Assembly (NCBI GenBank): GCA_965230495.1
Contig: OZ246004.1
Coordinates: 1,612,001 to 1,676,000 of the forward strand
From: JACJYM01 sp965230495
GTDB taxonomy: Bacteria; Bacteroidota; Bacteroidia; Chitinophagales; Saprospiraceae
Length of the DNA: 64,000 nt
Reading direction: 5' to 3'
A program made the position numbers and the translations under genes. Positions within the stretch are counted from its first letter, which is position 1, and the number at the start of each line of letters is the position of its first letter. Shown here one piece after another: positions 26,825 through 37,200 of this stretch. The notes below the pieces were generated by a model. It had not been told where the DNA came from, searched no databases, and saw nothing but the letters and a program-made list of their open reading frames with translations.

Positions 26825-27235
26825 ATGAGAACAAAAAGGAAAGAAGAAAACTTTATTAAGAAACCCTATTACGATGGTGGGATAAAAGCCATGCGTACTT
26901 TTATTAAGTCAAATCTAAGATATCCGGAAGAAGCTCTTAAAAATAAAATAGAAGGTCAGGTTCACTTAAGATATAGTATCAATTATCAAGGTAAAGTGGT
27001 AAAAACTAAGATAATATCAGGGCTGGGATACGGATGTAATGAAGAAGCGGAAAGAATAGTTAAGCTATTCACCTTTATAGTTCCAAAGGCTCCTAGGAAA
27101 CTCAAAATATTGTTTCATAAAACGATAAGAATCAATTTTAAACTTCCCAAACCCAAAGTAAAAAAAGGCTTACACCTCAATTATCAGATAAAAAAGGAGA
27201 AAAGAAAAAGTTATGAGTATACTATTAATTTTTGA
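26825..27235 (+). CDS. TonB C-terminal domain protein without membrane anchor
   Basis: 136 residues. A TonB C-terminal fold covers about 18-100, with AMRTFIKSNLRYPEEALKNK, then GQVHLRYSINYQGKVV and the terminal helix A-E-R-I-V-K-L-F. The C-terminal 35 residues are highly basic (KPKVKKGLHLNY, KKEKRKSYEY). Typical TonB proteins have an N-terminal membrane helix and a periplasmic linker; neither is present, and there is no signal peptide. It may be a stand-alone domain acting in the cytoplasm, or a broken remnant. It is 80 bp downstream of the response regulator. Confidence 0.7.
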   Translation: MRTKRKEENFIKKPYYDGGIKAMRTFIKSNLRYPEEALKNKIEGQVHLRYSINYQGKVVKTKIISGLGYGCNEEAERIVKLFTFIVPKAPRKLKILFHKTIRINFKLPKPKVKKGLHLNYQIKKEKRKSYEYTINF

Positions 27236-27275
27236 TTAGAAATTATTGTTTAAATTATTTATCTGGAATTCAGAA

Positions 27276-28085
27276 ATGGCCAAACAACTTAAGGAGGGGC
27301 AATACTTTGGAAGCCACAATTCTATTACCCATGTTAATGGCATTATCATAAGTGATACGAAATATACTCATGAATACGTAGATTGGCACTACCATGAAAA
27401 TCCCTATTTTACTTTTTTAATTGAAGGTCAATTAATAGAGGAGAATAAAAAAGAAAGCTACACTCTTAAACAAGGAAGCCTGATTTATCATAACTGGCAA
27501 GATTGCCATAGAAATATAAAGCCTCCCACCTTTACAAGAGGTATTCATATCGAGGTCAATCGAGAATGGCTGAATAAATATAATATTAGCTTAGATCTAG
27601 TACAAGGAAGTCTTAAAATCAAAAACCCCAAAACTAAAAATCTGGTTTTTAAACTATTACTTGAATCGAAATGTAGTGATTCATATAGTCAAACAAGTAT
27701 AGAAATGTTGGTCACAGAATTACTTGCTTCATTGCATTCAGATTTAAAACATAAGAATTGCAACAAACCTCAATGGACAAAAAGATTAAACGAGTTAATA
27801 TACGAAAGTAGAGAAGAAAGGCTCTCTCTCAAAAATATAAGTAAAGAGTTAAATTTACATCATGTCTACCTATCAAGGGCCTTTCATAGTCATTATGGAA
27901 TTACTTTTGGCCAGTTCTGTAGAGAATTAAGGCTTAACAAAGCCATCTCATCTATTTTATCAAAACAACACAACTTAACTGACATAGCCTACCTAAGTGC
28001 TTATTATGATCAAAGTCATATGAATTCTGATTTCAGAAAAAACTTCAAAATGTCACCGAAAGCAATCACCAAATTATTAGGTTAA
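27276..28085 (+). CDS. AraC-family transcriptional regulator
   Basis: About 269 residues. An N-terminal cupin-like ligand domain (about 15-120) contains the H-x-H pattern WHYHENPYFTFLIEG. The C-terminal AraC domain (about 170-269) has two helix-turn-helix units (LSLKNISKELNLHHVYLSR, and LTDIAYLSAYYDQSHMNSDF). ATG 27276 was chosen over an in-frame TTG ten codons upstream because the extra residues have no family counterpart. It is next to a serine hydrolase gene in the same direction with a 54-bp gap, and may control it. Confidence 0.85.
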   Translation: MAKQLKEGQYFGSHNSITHVNGIIISDTKYTHEYVDWHYHENPYFTFLIEGQLIEENKKESYTLKQGSLIYHNWQDCHRNIKPPTFTRGIHIEVNREWLNKYNISLDLVQGSLKIKNPKTKNLVFKLLLESKCSDSYSQTSIEMLVTELLASLHSDLKHKNCNKPQWTKRLNELIYESREERLSLKNISKELNLHHVYLSRAFHSHYGITFGQFCRELRLNKAISSILSKQHNLTDIAYLSAYYDQSHMNSDFRKNFKMSPKAITKLLG

Positions 28086-28139
28086 CAATTTCCTATTTTT
28101 TGAATAAGCAATATTCCATTTTTGCAAAAAATAATATTT

Positions 28140-29252
28140 ATGAAAAAATTCTATTTGGTTATTAATCTGGTGGTCTGTTCCTTCATTCTAGTTTCGGCAC
28201 AAAAAAGTGCGTTCTCTCCGAAAGACAAAAGTGATGGATGGAGGACCGCAGAAATTCTGCATAATAAAGAGAATATCGTAAAAATGGACACTTTGATTTC
28301 CAAAGGCCATTTTAAACAGATTTCCAGTGTATTAATTGCACAAAATGGTAAGCTGATTTTCGAAGGCTATTGCAACAAAAGTAACCAGACAACTCTCCAC
28401 AATACTCGTTCTGCAACAAAAACGATCACAGGGATTCTTATCGGCTGTCTGATAAATGATAAACTTCTTCGATCTGAAAAAGAATATGCATCAAAGTACT
28501 CAAGAAGAGATGACATATATTATCCCGACGCTCGGAAAGATAACATAACTATAGAAGACCTATTAACGATGTCTTCAATTCTTGAATGCGACGATTGGCA
28601 TCGCTTATCCAGAGGTAATGAAGAACGTATGTATTTACTAGAAGATTGGGTTAAATTCTATTGGGACCTACCCATAAAAGGGTATCCAGAGTGGAAAACT
28701 CCACCTGAAGAATCAGAGTTTGGAAGAGATTTTAGTTACTGCACGGCTGGCACAGTCGTTCTAGGAGATATCATAAATAATGTAACTGGCAACCTACAAA
28801 ATTACGCGGACAAGGTGCTTTTTGATAAGCTTGGAATAACACAAAAACATTGGCAAATCATCCCTATTGGAATTCCAATGACAGGTGGTGGTTTAGGATT
28901 ATCAAGCAGAGATTTACTAAAAATCGGTCAGTTATATTTAAACAAAGGAAAATGGAACGATGAACAAATCATTCCTGAGAATTGGGTATACAAATCTATT
29001 ACCCCAAAAGCTAAAATGCCAGAGGAGTACGGAGGTGCTGAGTATGGTTACCTTTGGTGGATTTCTAACTTCAGTAACGAAAAAGCTTATTACATGGCAG
29101 GCTCCGGAGGTAATAAAATAGCAGTATTTCCTGAATTAGATTTAGTAGTTGTTCTCACTAGTACCTTTTATAATGGCGGTTACGAATCACATTTACAAAC
29201 TTCAAAATTACTGTCAGAATACATTGTCCCGGAAATTCAAAAAATCTTTTGA
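28140..29252 (+). CDS. Secreted serine hydrolase (beta-lactamase class C/DD-peptidase fold)
   Basis: 370 residues with a signal peptide cleaved near residue 20 (LVVCSFILVSAQ). The catalytic S-x-x-K motif is S-A-T-K near residue 91, and a Tyr motif lies in FSYCTAGTVVLG near 205. The third motif is replaced by G-S-G-G near 320 (YMAGSGGNKIAV), typical of the esterase/carboxypeptidase branch rather than true beta-lactamases. It is predicted to be a periplasmic or lipid-free exported hydrolase of unknown substrate. The start ATG lies 15 bp after a TTTTTGC promoter-like sequence, so the in-frame TTG 28122 was rejected. Confidence 0.85.
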   Translation: MKKFYLVINLVVCSFILVSAQKSAFSPKDKSDGWRTAEILHNKENIVKMDTLISKGHFKQISSVLIAQNGKLIFEGYCNKSNQTTLHNTRSATKTITGILIGCLINDKLLRSEKEYASKYSRRDDIYYPDARKDNITIEDLLTMSSILECDDWHRLSRGNEERMYLLEDWVKFYWDLPIKGYPEWKTPPEESEFGRDFSYCTAGTVVLGDIINNVTGNLQNYADKVLFDKLGITQKHWQIIPIGIPMTGGGLGLSSRDLLKIGQLYLNKGKWNDEQIIPENWVYKSITPKAKMPEEYGGAEYGYLWWISNFSNEKAYYMAGSGGNKIAVFPELDLVVVLTSTFYNGGYESHLQTSKLLSEYIVPEIQKIF

Positions 29253-29369
29253 TATCACTTATATTTCGTTAATTGTAATTAATAGTAGGCAACCTCTTTT
29301 TTTGATTGAAATAAAAAACTAATCCTCTCATTATATTGTTATCAGTATTGTAACATATATGCTTCGATA

Positions 29370-30719
29370 ATGGCGAATAATCAAATGATCTCTGATCTCA
29401 TTTCCATGAATATTCCTGATTCCGATTTACCTAGAGTGGTAATTATAGGTGCGGGCTTTGCGGGACTTCAAATAGCACGAAATATTGATACTCAGTATTA
29501 TCAAATAGTTTTACTTGATAGAAATAATTATCACACCTTCCAGCCTTTATTGTATCAAGTAGCTTCTGCTGGATTAGAGCCTGATTCCATTGCTTATCCC
29601 GTTCGAAAGGTACTTCGAAAAAAGAAAAATACTTTCTTTAGACTAACACAAGTCGAACATATTGATTTCGATAAAGCTATTGTCAATACTTCTATCGGAA
29701 GTCTGGAATATGACAAGTTAGTCATTGCTACAGGAGCTACAAATAATTTTTTTGGTAATGAATCCATTCAAAAATATTCACTACCCATGAAAACCGTTAC
29801 AGACGCTCTGGACTTAAGAAGTAAAATACTTGGTAACTTTGAAAAGGCTCTTAATACCATGGATCTGGCTAAACGCAAAGAGTTAATGAATTTCGTAATC
29901 GTGGGTGCGGGTCCAACAGGTGTAGAGCTCGCGGGGGCTCTAGCTGAGCTAAAAAACAAAATTTTACCCAATGACTTTCCCGATCTCGATCTTCGTACCA
30001 TGCAAATAAATCTTATAGAAGCCGCTCCAAAAGTTTTATCCGCAATGGGCGATAAGTCTTCAAAGAAAGCCCATGATTATTTAAAAAAACTTGGTGTACA
30101 GATTTGGACGAATACGATGGTAACCGACTATACGAACAATTTGGTAAGTACCAGTGGTAAAAGATCATTTAAGTCGGATACACTCATTTGGGCGGCAGGT
30201 GTTTCAGGTAATATACCTGAAGGTATCGAATCATCTCAAATTGGGAAAGGAAATCGAGTTTTTGTTGATCAATTTTGCCGGATGAAAGGGAGTGAAAATG
30301 TTTATGTGGTAGGTGATGCTGCGTTTTTACAGTCTCAAAAATATCCTAAAGGATTGGCCATGCTTGGATCAGTAGCCAAACAACAAGGTCAATACCTTGC
30401 ACACTATCTTAACCAGATAGCCAAAAACAAAAAACCTAAACCTTTCTCTTATAATGATCAGGGAACTATGGCAACTGTGGGTAGAAATAAAGCAGTCGTA
30501 GAGCTCAATTCTTTTAAAACTCAGGGACTTTTCGCATGGGTACTTTGGATGGCTGTACATCTTATGTTGCTAGTGGGCTTTAGAAATAGATTGGTAGTTT
30601 TTATCAACTGGACATGGAATTATATTAATTATAATAATGGATTACGTCTGATTATACGACCATTTAAGTCCAAACAAAAGTCTCAACCTATTAGTATGAA
30701 GGACGAAGTTACTGTTTAA
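29370..30719 (+). CDS. ndh: Type II NADH dehydrogenase (NDH-2-like)
   Basis: 449 residues. The FAD-binding motif VVIIGAGFAGLQIARNI is near residue 24 and the NADH-binding motif FVIVGAGPTGVELAGAL near 175. VVGDAAF near 313 is the third FAD contact. A C-terminal amphipathic or membrane helix (WVLWMAVHLMLLVGFRNR, near 390-407) anchors the enzyme to the membrane. This is the single-subunit, non-proton-pumping route for electrons from NADH to quinone. The length matches bacterial NDH-2 enzymes. It stands alone in orientation and spacing. Confidence 0.9.
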   Translation: MANNQMISDLISMNIPDSDLPRVVIIGAGFAGLQIARNIDTQYYQIVLLDRNNYHTFQPLLYQVASAGLEPDSIAYPVRKVLRKKKNTFFRLTQVEHIDFDKAIVNTSIGSLEYDKLVIATGATNNFFGNESIQKYSLPMKTVTDALDLRSKILGNFEKALNTMDLAKRKELMNFVIVGAGPTGVELAGALAELKNKILPNDFPDLDLRTMQINLIEAAPKVLSAMGDKSSKKAHDYLKKLGVQIWTNTMVTDYTNNLVSTSGKRSFKSDTLIWAAGVSGNIPEGIESSQIGKGNRVFVDQFCRMKGSENVYVVGDAAFLQSQKYPKGLAMLGSVAKQQGQYLAHYLNQIAKNKKPKPFSYNDQGTMATVGRNKAVVELNSFKTQGLFAWVLWMAVHLMLLVGFRNRLVVFINWTWNYINYNNGLRLIIRPFKSKQKSQPISMKDEVTV

Positions 30720-30754
30720 TCGTTTTGTTTATTTTATCATAAACTCAAGAGATA

Positions 30755-31156
30755 ATGAAGACATTAGTAAATACGGAAACTGACAAGGATGTCAATGAGT
30801 TCATAGAAGCTGTAAGTAATAAAAAAAGGAAAGAAGACAGTAAAATACTATTGACCATTCTTAAAGAAATGACAGGTAAGGAACCTAAAATTTGGGGTGT
30901 AAGTATTATTGGATTCGGCAAATATTCATATAAGAGAAAAAATGGCGAAGAGTATGAATGGTTCAATGTAGGTTTTTCTCCTGCTAAAGCTCATCTATCC
31001 ATATATCTTATGTATAATGTCAACGAAGAAAAAGAACTATTGGATAAGTTGGGCAAATACCGTGCGGGTAAGGGGTGTTTGTATATTAAAAGTCTAAAAG
31101 ATGTAGATATGAAAATCCTGAAAAAACTACTTGCCAAAAGTGATCGCTGGAAGTAA
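30755..31156 (+). CDS. DUF1801 domain protein
   Basis: 133 residues covering one DUF1801 (YdhG-like) domain. Family features include the N-terminal D-V-N-E-F helix, IWGVSIIGFGKYSYKRKNG near residue 47 and the terminal L-A-K-S-D-R-W-K. The fold is related to iron-binding frataxin-like/YjbR proteins by structural classification, and no function is established. It begins 35 bp after ndh on the same strand and may be co-transcribed. Confidence 0.82.
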   Translation: MKTLVNTETDKDVNEFIEAVSNKKRKEDSKILLTILKEMTGKEPKIWGVSIIGFGKYSYKRKNGEEYEWFNVGFSPAKAHLSIYLMYNVNEEKELLDKLGKYRAGKGCLYIKSLKDVDMKILKKLLAKSDRWK

Positions 31157-31296
31157 TTCTTTAAAAACACCTTTACATTATCTCCAATTTCATCTATATT
31201 TTACTGTCATGCCAGATGCTAAAGGTGCTTATTCAAAAAAAAATCGTTTTTTGCGGAACCTAATGAGCTCAAAACAATTATTATAATAGATTTTTA

Positions 31297-31304
31297 TACT
31301 TTTG
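31297..31304 (+). promoter_or_regulatory. -7 promoter element (TACTTTTG)
   Basis: An exact TAnnTTTG match 28 bp before the queA start codon. No -33 TTG is evident at the usual spacing. Confidence 0.55.
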
Positions 31305-31332
31305 CGGCACATACAAAATTTAATACTTATAC

Positions 31333-32397
31333 ATGCGGACTAAATTATCTCAATTCAACTTTGACTTACCTAAGGAATTAATAGCTCAGTACCCTTCTAA
31401 AGAAAGGGATGAATCCAGATTAATGGTTTTACACAGAGATTCAGGTAAGATAGAGCATAAGATATTTAAAGACCTTCTCGACTATTTTGATGATAAAGAC
31501 ACTATGATTTTCAACAACACCAAAGTTTTTCCCGCAAGGCTATTTGGTGTCAAAGAAAAAAATGGAGCCAAAATAGAAGTTTTTCTGCTTAGAGAATTAA
31601 ACACTAGCATGAGATTGTGGGATGTTTTGGTTGATCCGGCCAGAAAAATAAGAGTTGGAAACAAACTTCATTTTAATGATGAGAATGGTGTGGAAGTATT
31701 AGTTGCTGAAGTAGTCGATAATACAACCAGTAGAGGTAGAACCATAAGGTTTTTCTATGATGGAGATGATGCCGAATTCAAAGAAGTATTGCGAAAGTTG
31801 GGTAACACTCCCCTTCCTAAATACATCAATAGGCAACCTGAATCAATAGATTTAGAAAGATATCAAACAATCTATGCCAAAGAAACAGGTGCAGTTGCGG
31901 CTCCTACTGCAGGGCTGCACTTTAGTAGAGAGTTGATGAAAAGGATGGAAATCAAGGGTATAGAGTTTTCAGAAATCACACTTCATGTAGGATTAGGAAC
32001 TTTTAGAAGTATTGAAGTTGAAGATTTGTCTAAGCATAAAATGGATGCTGAATACTACAGAATTAGTGAGGCCGACGCTCAAAAGGTAAATAGAGCCAAA
32101 GAGTTGAATAAAAAAGTTTGTGCTGTAGGAACTACGTCTATGAGGTCTATCGAATCTTCAGTATCAGCAACGGGCAATCTTAAGGAATCTGAGGGATGGA
32201 CTAACCTCTTTATTTATCCACCTTACGATTTTAGTATAGCAAATTGTATGATTACTAATTTTCATCTGCCAAAGACCAGTTTGTTGATCATGATAAGTGC
32301 TTTCGGAGGACATGAATTAATTATGGATGCATATCACGAAGCTGTCAAGGAGAAGTATAAGTTCTTTAGCTACGGTGATGCTATGCTTATTTTATAA
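31333..32397 (+). CDS. queA: tRNA preQ1(34) S-adenosylmethionine ribosyltransferase-isomerase
   Basis: 354 residues, almost exactly the family length (356 in E. coli). QueA transfers and isomerises the ribosyl part of S-adenosylmethionine onto preQ1 in tRNA, making epoxyqueuosine at wobble position 34. Characteristic segments are FDLPKELIAQYP at the N-terminus, MIFNNTKVFPARLFG, GAVAAPTAGLHFS near residue 196 and LHVGLGTFRSIEVED near 215. A -7 element precedes it. No other queuosine gene is in the window. Notably, the nearby tRNA-His (GUG anticodon) is one of the Q-tRNA substrates. Confidence 0.95.
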   Translation: MRTKLSQFNFDLPKELIAQYPSKERDESRLMVLHRDSGKIEHKIFKDLLDYFDDKDTMIFNNTKVFPARLFGVKEKNGAKIEVFLLRELNTSMRLWDVLVDPARKIRVGNKLHFNDENGVEVLVAEVVDNTTSRGRTIRFFYDGDDAEFKEVLRKLGNTPLPKYINRQPESIDLERYQTIYAKETGAVAAPTAGLHFSRELMKRMEIKGIEFSEITLHVGLGTFRSIEVEDLSKHKMDAEYYRISEADAQKVNRAKELNKKVCAVGTTSMRSIESSVSATGNLKESEGWTNLFIYPPYDFSIANCMITNFHLPKTSLLIMISAFGGHELIMDAYHEAVKEKYKFFSYGDAMLIL

Positions 32398-32535
32398 TTT
32401 TTTTTACTTCTTGTGAACTTTTTTGGATCAGATAGTATTAAGAAATTTGATATCTATAATTTGTATCAAATTTAGAAATTAGATAGTCTCTATTATAGAT
32501 ATTATTATTAGTTAATTTAAATATTAGATTATTTT

Positions 32536-32757
32536 ATGTACTGGACGTTAGAATTAGCTCATCACTTAGAAGATGCACCTTGGCCTGCCACAAGAGATGA
32601 ATTGATTGACTATGCCATGAGATCAGGCAGACCATTGGAGGTAATAGAGAATCTTCAACAGTTGGAAGACGAAGGTGAATTGTATGATACTATGGAAGAT
32701 ATATGGCCTGATTACCCAAGAAAGGATGACTTTCTTTTTAATGAGGATGAATATTAA
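32536..32757 (+). CDS. DUF2795 small protein
   Basis: 73 residues, highly acidic, spanning one DUF2795 domain (LELAHHLEDAPWPATRDELI, then YAMRSGRPLEVIENLQQLED and the end F-N-E-D-E-Y). Bacteroidota carry a strongly conserved protein of this exact length; function unknown. The helical N-terminal region resembles small nucleic-acid or protein-interaction domains. It stands alone between queA and cmk, with 138-bp and 94-bp gaps. Confidence 0.85.
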   Translation: MYWTLELAHHLEDAPWPATRDELIDYAMRSGRPLEVIENLQQLEDEGELYDTMEDIWPDYPRKDDFLFNEDEY

Positions 32758-32851
32758 ACTTTGCTAAATGCGATCAAAGCAGGGTATACTTTTAAATTCT
32801 TTATAATTGTCAAATAGTTCGATATCTTAGGTCTTTAAAATAGTTGGTAGA

Positions 32852-33532
32852 TTGACCAAGAAAAAAATAATTATAGCAATTGATGGATTTTCTTCGTGTG
32901 GAAAATCTACCCTTGCAAAAGCTATTGCCAAATCTCTCGAAATTACTTATGTTGATTCTGGGGCGATGTATAGAGCCGTCGCATTGTATTTACTATTGAA
33001 TGATATCAACATTCAGAATACAAGTGAGATCGTTAATCAATTAAATCAGATTTCTATTGATTTCAAATTTATTAATGGTAGTTCACAAACTTTTTTGAAT
33101 GGTATAAATGTTGAGGACAATATAAGAACTCCCGAAGTAGCAGCTATAGTAAGCGAAGTAGCTCAAATGCCCGAGGTACGAACTAAATTAGTTTCCTTAC
33201 AGCGAAAAATGGGAGAAAAACAAAGTATCGTCATGGACGGGCGTGATATTGGTAGTAATGTTTTTCCAAATGCAGATATCAAATTATTCGTTACAGCAGA
33301 TTCATTAATTAGAGCTCAAAGGAGATTAACTGAATTAAAGAATAAAAACATTTCCGTTACATTAGAACAAGTACTTGACAATCTAAAACATAGGGATCAT
33401 ATTGATTCAACTAGAAAAACTAACCCCTTAATAAGAACAAAAGATTCTATTTTAATTGATAATTCTTACTTAAGCGAAGAAGAACAACTTAATAAAGCCA
33501 TAGGCATAATTCAAAATAAGATTAATATTTAA
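32852..33532 (+). CDS. cmk: Cytidylate kinase
   Basis: 226 residues. Phosphorylates CMP and dCMP using ATP. The P-loop GFSSCGKST is at residues 12-20, YVDSGAMYRAVALYLL near 36 and the substrate-binding MDGRDIGSNVFPNADIKLFV near 129. The length is normal. The start codon is TTG (TTGACCAAGAAA), and no ATG lies nearby. The gene is unlinked to rpsA, its neighbour in many bacteria. Confidence 0.93.
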   Translation: MTKKKIIIAIDGFSSCGKSTLAKAIAKSLEITYVDSGAMYRAVALYLLLNDINIQNTSEIVNQLNQISIDFKFINGSSQTFLNGINVEDNIRTPEVAAIVSEVAQMPEVRTKLVSLQRKMGEKQSIVMDGRDIGSNVFPNADIKLFVTADSLIRAQRRLTELKNKNISVTLEQVLDNLKHRDHIDSTRKTNPLIRTKDSILIDNSYLSEEEQLNKAIGIIQNKINI

Positions 33533-33566
33533 CATCTTATTCAGTATTTTATATTGGATTAATGTA

Positions 33567-33574
33567 TAATTTTG
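33567..33574 (+). promoter_or_regulatory. -7 promoter element (TAATTTTG)
   Basis: An exact TAnnTTTG match 22 bp upstream of the marC-like start codon. Confidence 0.45.
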
Positions 33575-33596
33575 CATTAATTAAAATATTATTTGG

Positions 33597-34229
33597 ATGT
33601 TGACTTTAGCTGCTACTATTTTTGTCTCGCTTTTATCAGTGGTAAACCCTTTGGGAGCGGTGCCCGTCTTTTTAGGACTTACTCCAGATTATTCTAATTC
33701 TGAAAGAAATAAGTCTGCACTCTATACCAGTATCTACTTCACCATAATTTTATCTGCTTTCTTCTTTTTGGGAACACAAATAATCTCGTTCTTTGGTATA
33801 AGTCTTAGTGCAATGAGAATTGCTGGAGGTCTTGTCATCATGGCTTCAGGCTATGCCCTATTGCAAGGAAAATTTGCCCAGAGTAGAGCCATCAACGATA
33901 AGGTTAGAAAGGAAGCCCTTGAAAAAGAAGATATTTCATTTGCACCAATGGCTATGCCTTTGTTATCAGGTCCTGGGTCGATTTCATTACTCATCGGCTA
34001 TTTCGACGAATATGCCAGCGTAAACGAGAGGTTATTAATATTTGGTGTTGTTGTAGCCCTAGGAGCAGTAATCTATGCTATTTTAAGAAGCTCTCCCCTA
34101 CTATTTAAAATATTAGGATTAGGGGGGCTAAAAGCTATCTCTCGAATAATGGGTTTTATTGTTATGTCAATAGGAATAGAATATATAATATCCGGTGTAG
34201 TAAAATTAGTGGTAACACTCTCAAATTAA
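33597..34229 (+). CDS. MarC family membrane protein
   Basis: 210 residues with six membrane helices, matching the MarC/UPF0056 family. Conserved features are VVNPLGAVPVFLGLT near residue 15, the central hydrophilic loop (about 85-120), and PMAMPLLSGPGSISLLIG near 120. Despite the name, E. coli MarC is not required for multiple antibiotic resistance, and the function is unknown. The gene ends inside a hairpin and is convergent with the giant adhesin gene. Confidence 0.9.
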   Translation: MLTLAATIFVSLLSVVNPLGAVPVFLGLTPDYSNSERNKSALYTSIYFTIILSAFFFLGTQIISFFGISLSAMRIAGGLVIMASGYALLQGKFAQSRAINDKVRKEALEKEDISFAPMAMPLLSGPGSISLLIGYFDEYASVNERLLIFGVVVALGAVIYAILRSSPLLFKILGLGGLKAISRIMGFIVMSIGIEYIISGVVKLVVTLSN

Positions 34230-34241
34230 GAGTGCTACCAC
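34209..34241. terminator. Hairpin between convergent marC-like and adhesin genes
   Basis: A 13-bp stem with one mismatch (GTGGTAACACTCT and AGAGTGCTACCAC) around a 7-base loop. It overlaps the stop codon of the plus-strand gene and ends 9 bp before the stop of the minus-strand gene. T-tracts are weak on both sides, so termination is likely but not certain. Confidence 0.5.
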
Positions 34242-34249
34242 CTATCTTA

Positions 34250-37200
34250 TTATTTAATTATCGTTATGTCTCCTGATCTTTTCTCTATATCTAAATCCTC
34301 CAAGTTAGCTGTTCCTTTTTTATATTCAACATAGTACACATAGACACCCGGTTGAAGGTTTTTACCGTTAAACGTTCCATCCCACTCTGTTCCCGCTGCA
34401 CCGTTTGTTTCGTTGGCCAATTGAATTGTTTCTCCATCAAAATTAAATACTATTGAACCCCATCTATCAAAAACTTGAACCTTATAGATAGTAAGATCAA
34501 TATTCGAGTGTAAATGCCATGTAGAATTTTCATCCTGATCATTCAATGATAAGATATTAGGGAAAGTAACCACATCTACAAATACCTCAGTAACCAAGAA
34601 TTCATGCGTTGAGCTTATCATACATCCATCATTGAAGTGAACAACCACTTCTATATCATACTCAGCAGGATCATAATCTCCAGATATACTAAAACATGTA
34701 GGAGAAGAACATACTACAGTGCCACCAATAGTCCAAACAATACTATCAATGGATAATCCAGTCAAATCAGAAGGATCTATAGAGAAATTACCGGTTTGCA
34801 ACTCGGTTATTTCAATTGGTCCACTAATCGAAGTCGTAGGTTCAGAAGGTACACTTATAGTAAATGCCTCCTGATCGGAACAATTGTTTCCATCAGTCAT
34901 CGCCAAAGTATATTGTCCTTCCATCAGTGTCATAACATTATCAATAATGGTAACATCTTCATTATTCAATTGGTAACTATAGTTTCCATCCCCACCAGTA
35001 GAAAGTACATCTACCGCGACTTCTTCTACATCATAACAAGTTGGATTATCAAAAGCTACTTCCAGATTAGGCACCTCAAATATATTAATTGTGATCTCAG
35101 CTGGATAATTACATCCATCTTGGATATACTCATAAGATATTTGGTGACTTCCTACGCCAGCTACCTGTGGATCAAAAAGACCATTATTATCTACTCCCAT
35201 TCCTGACCAAGTAGCTGTTCCAGTACCATCATCATTCATCAATGTCGCTGTGATATTAAAGGCAGTTAGGTCACTGGTCAGACACAAATCATTATTCCCT
35301 CCATCGTCAAGACTAGCTGTAATATCCGGACACGGACTAGCCGTACACTGATCCATTGCACTTGCTGCCGGGCAAGCACAATCACTAATCGGTAAAACTG
35401 CAATATTAACTACATCACCCTCAGATAACATATCCACATCAAATGTCGTCTCGGTTTGCGTACCCTGCGACACTCCTTCAATAAACACCTCATATTCTGT
35501 AACACAATCCAAAGGTTCCCAACTAAAGGATACCATATCAATTTCAGGGCTACAGCTATTAAATTCGAGAGCCTCTATTTCCGGTTCAACAACTATGGTT
35601 CTTCTTACTTCATTTCCATCACAATCACCATTAGTTGCCACAGCTGGAATCTCGTAGGTGCCGGCCGCACTAAACTCTAATTCATAATCCCCATTACCTA
35701 AATCGGTTACAGTTGCCTCAGTAGGCCATGTATAATTCGTAGTAGTTCCTGCGTCACTAAGGGTATTAACAGTTGCTTTATTGGTGATACATATCACATC
35801 ATCAATGGTGAAATCCGTATTAGGTACAGCGATAACGCTAATCACCAAAGAATCTCTCTCATCACAAATGGCATCTTCCAGATAGTCAAGGTATATAGTG
35901 TGATCTCCTACTCCTGCAGTATTTGGATCAAAAACACCATCAGAGCTAACTCCTGGCCCACTCCATGTTTGACTACCATCCTGATTTCCATTTCCTCCTC
36001 CGATATTAACTGTTAAAGGAATTGCCGCTGTGCCTGCAGTCAGGCAAATTTTATCTCCATCTTGATCAAAAACCAAATCTATAGCTTGACAACTAGTGGC
36101 CTCACATTGCTCCATGGCCATAGTATTTGGACATGCATTATCTGAAATAGCTGTTACGGTAATATCTACCAAGTCTCCAGGATTAAGATTATCCGCATCG
36201 AAAGTCGTTCCTGTCATGATTCCATCTTGTATAACATCTGTCGCTCCAGTACCATCAGTAACTACAACGGTAACCATAAATTCACTTGAGTTATTTACAC
36301 TTGTCCAATCAAACGAAACATTATCTAATGCTTGATCACAAGAAATCACAGGTGTTTCTAATAGTGGATCAACCAATACATTCATTGGAGGTATTCCTTC
36401 CGCATCGCACATTCCTTTAGAAATATCCAAATCTACTTCTTTTAACCCTTCGGTAGCCCATGACAAATTAATTGGGCCCGTACTATTTATATCTCCAGAA
36501 TTTACAGTTGCATCATTTAAAATCCACACTGCATCTACTCCAGAGGTACCACCTGTATAATTCACATCTACACTTTCCGTAATACAAATAGTATCATCAG
36601 AAACAGAAAAATCATTGACCGGAAGCGGTAATACCACCATTATTATATTCTCATTAAATGTACACCCATCATCTGTTTTAACATAAGTAGCTTGTATTAT
36701 ATGAGTACCTACTCCAGCAGTTAAAGGATCAAATTCTCCAGTCATACTTACTCCATCAGAAGAACTTGAAAAAGTAAAGGTTCCCGGATCACCAGAAGTA
36801 ACATTAGCCATTATTTGAACAGGCATTACAGACGGTTCGAAACAGAATGTATCTCTGCTTGCCGATAAGTTAATCTCCTGAGGAGCACAATCTTGAGCAA
36901 CGCATTGAAGAGAGGCCAATACATCACTACAATACCCCCCATCTAAAGCAGTCACTTGAATGGTAACTTCGTTAGTAGGAACTAACCCTGTTACCTGGGC
37001 TGAAGTTCCACCTGTATAATCAAGTGTTTCAGTTCCCGGTCCATCAAGAATCTGTACATCATAACCATCAGCTCCTGCAACATCTAGCCAAGTAAATGTA
37101 ATTGTAGTTGAATTAGAAGTACATGATATCTGAGGTAATGCCAAAGGAGATGATATAAATCCATCAATAAATGTAGTATCTGACAGACATCCTCCTTCAT

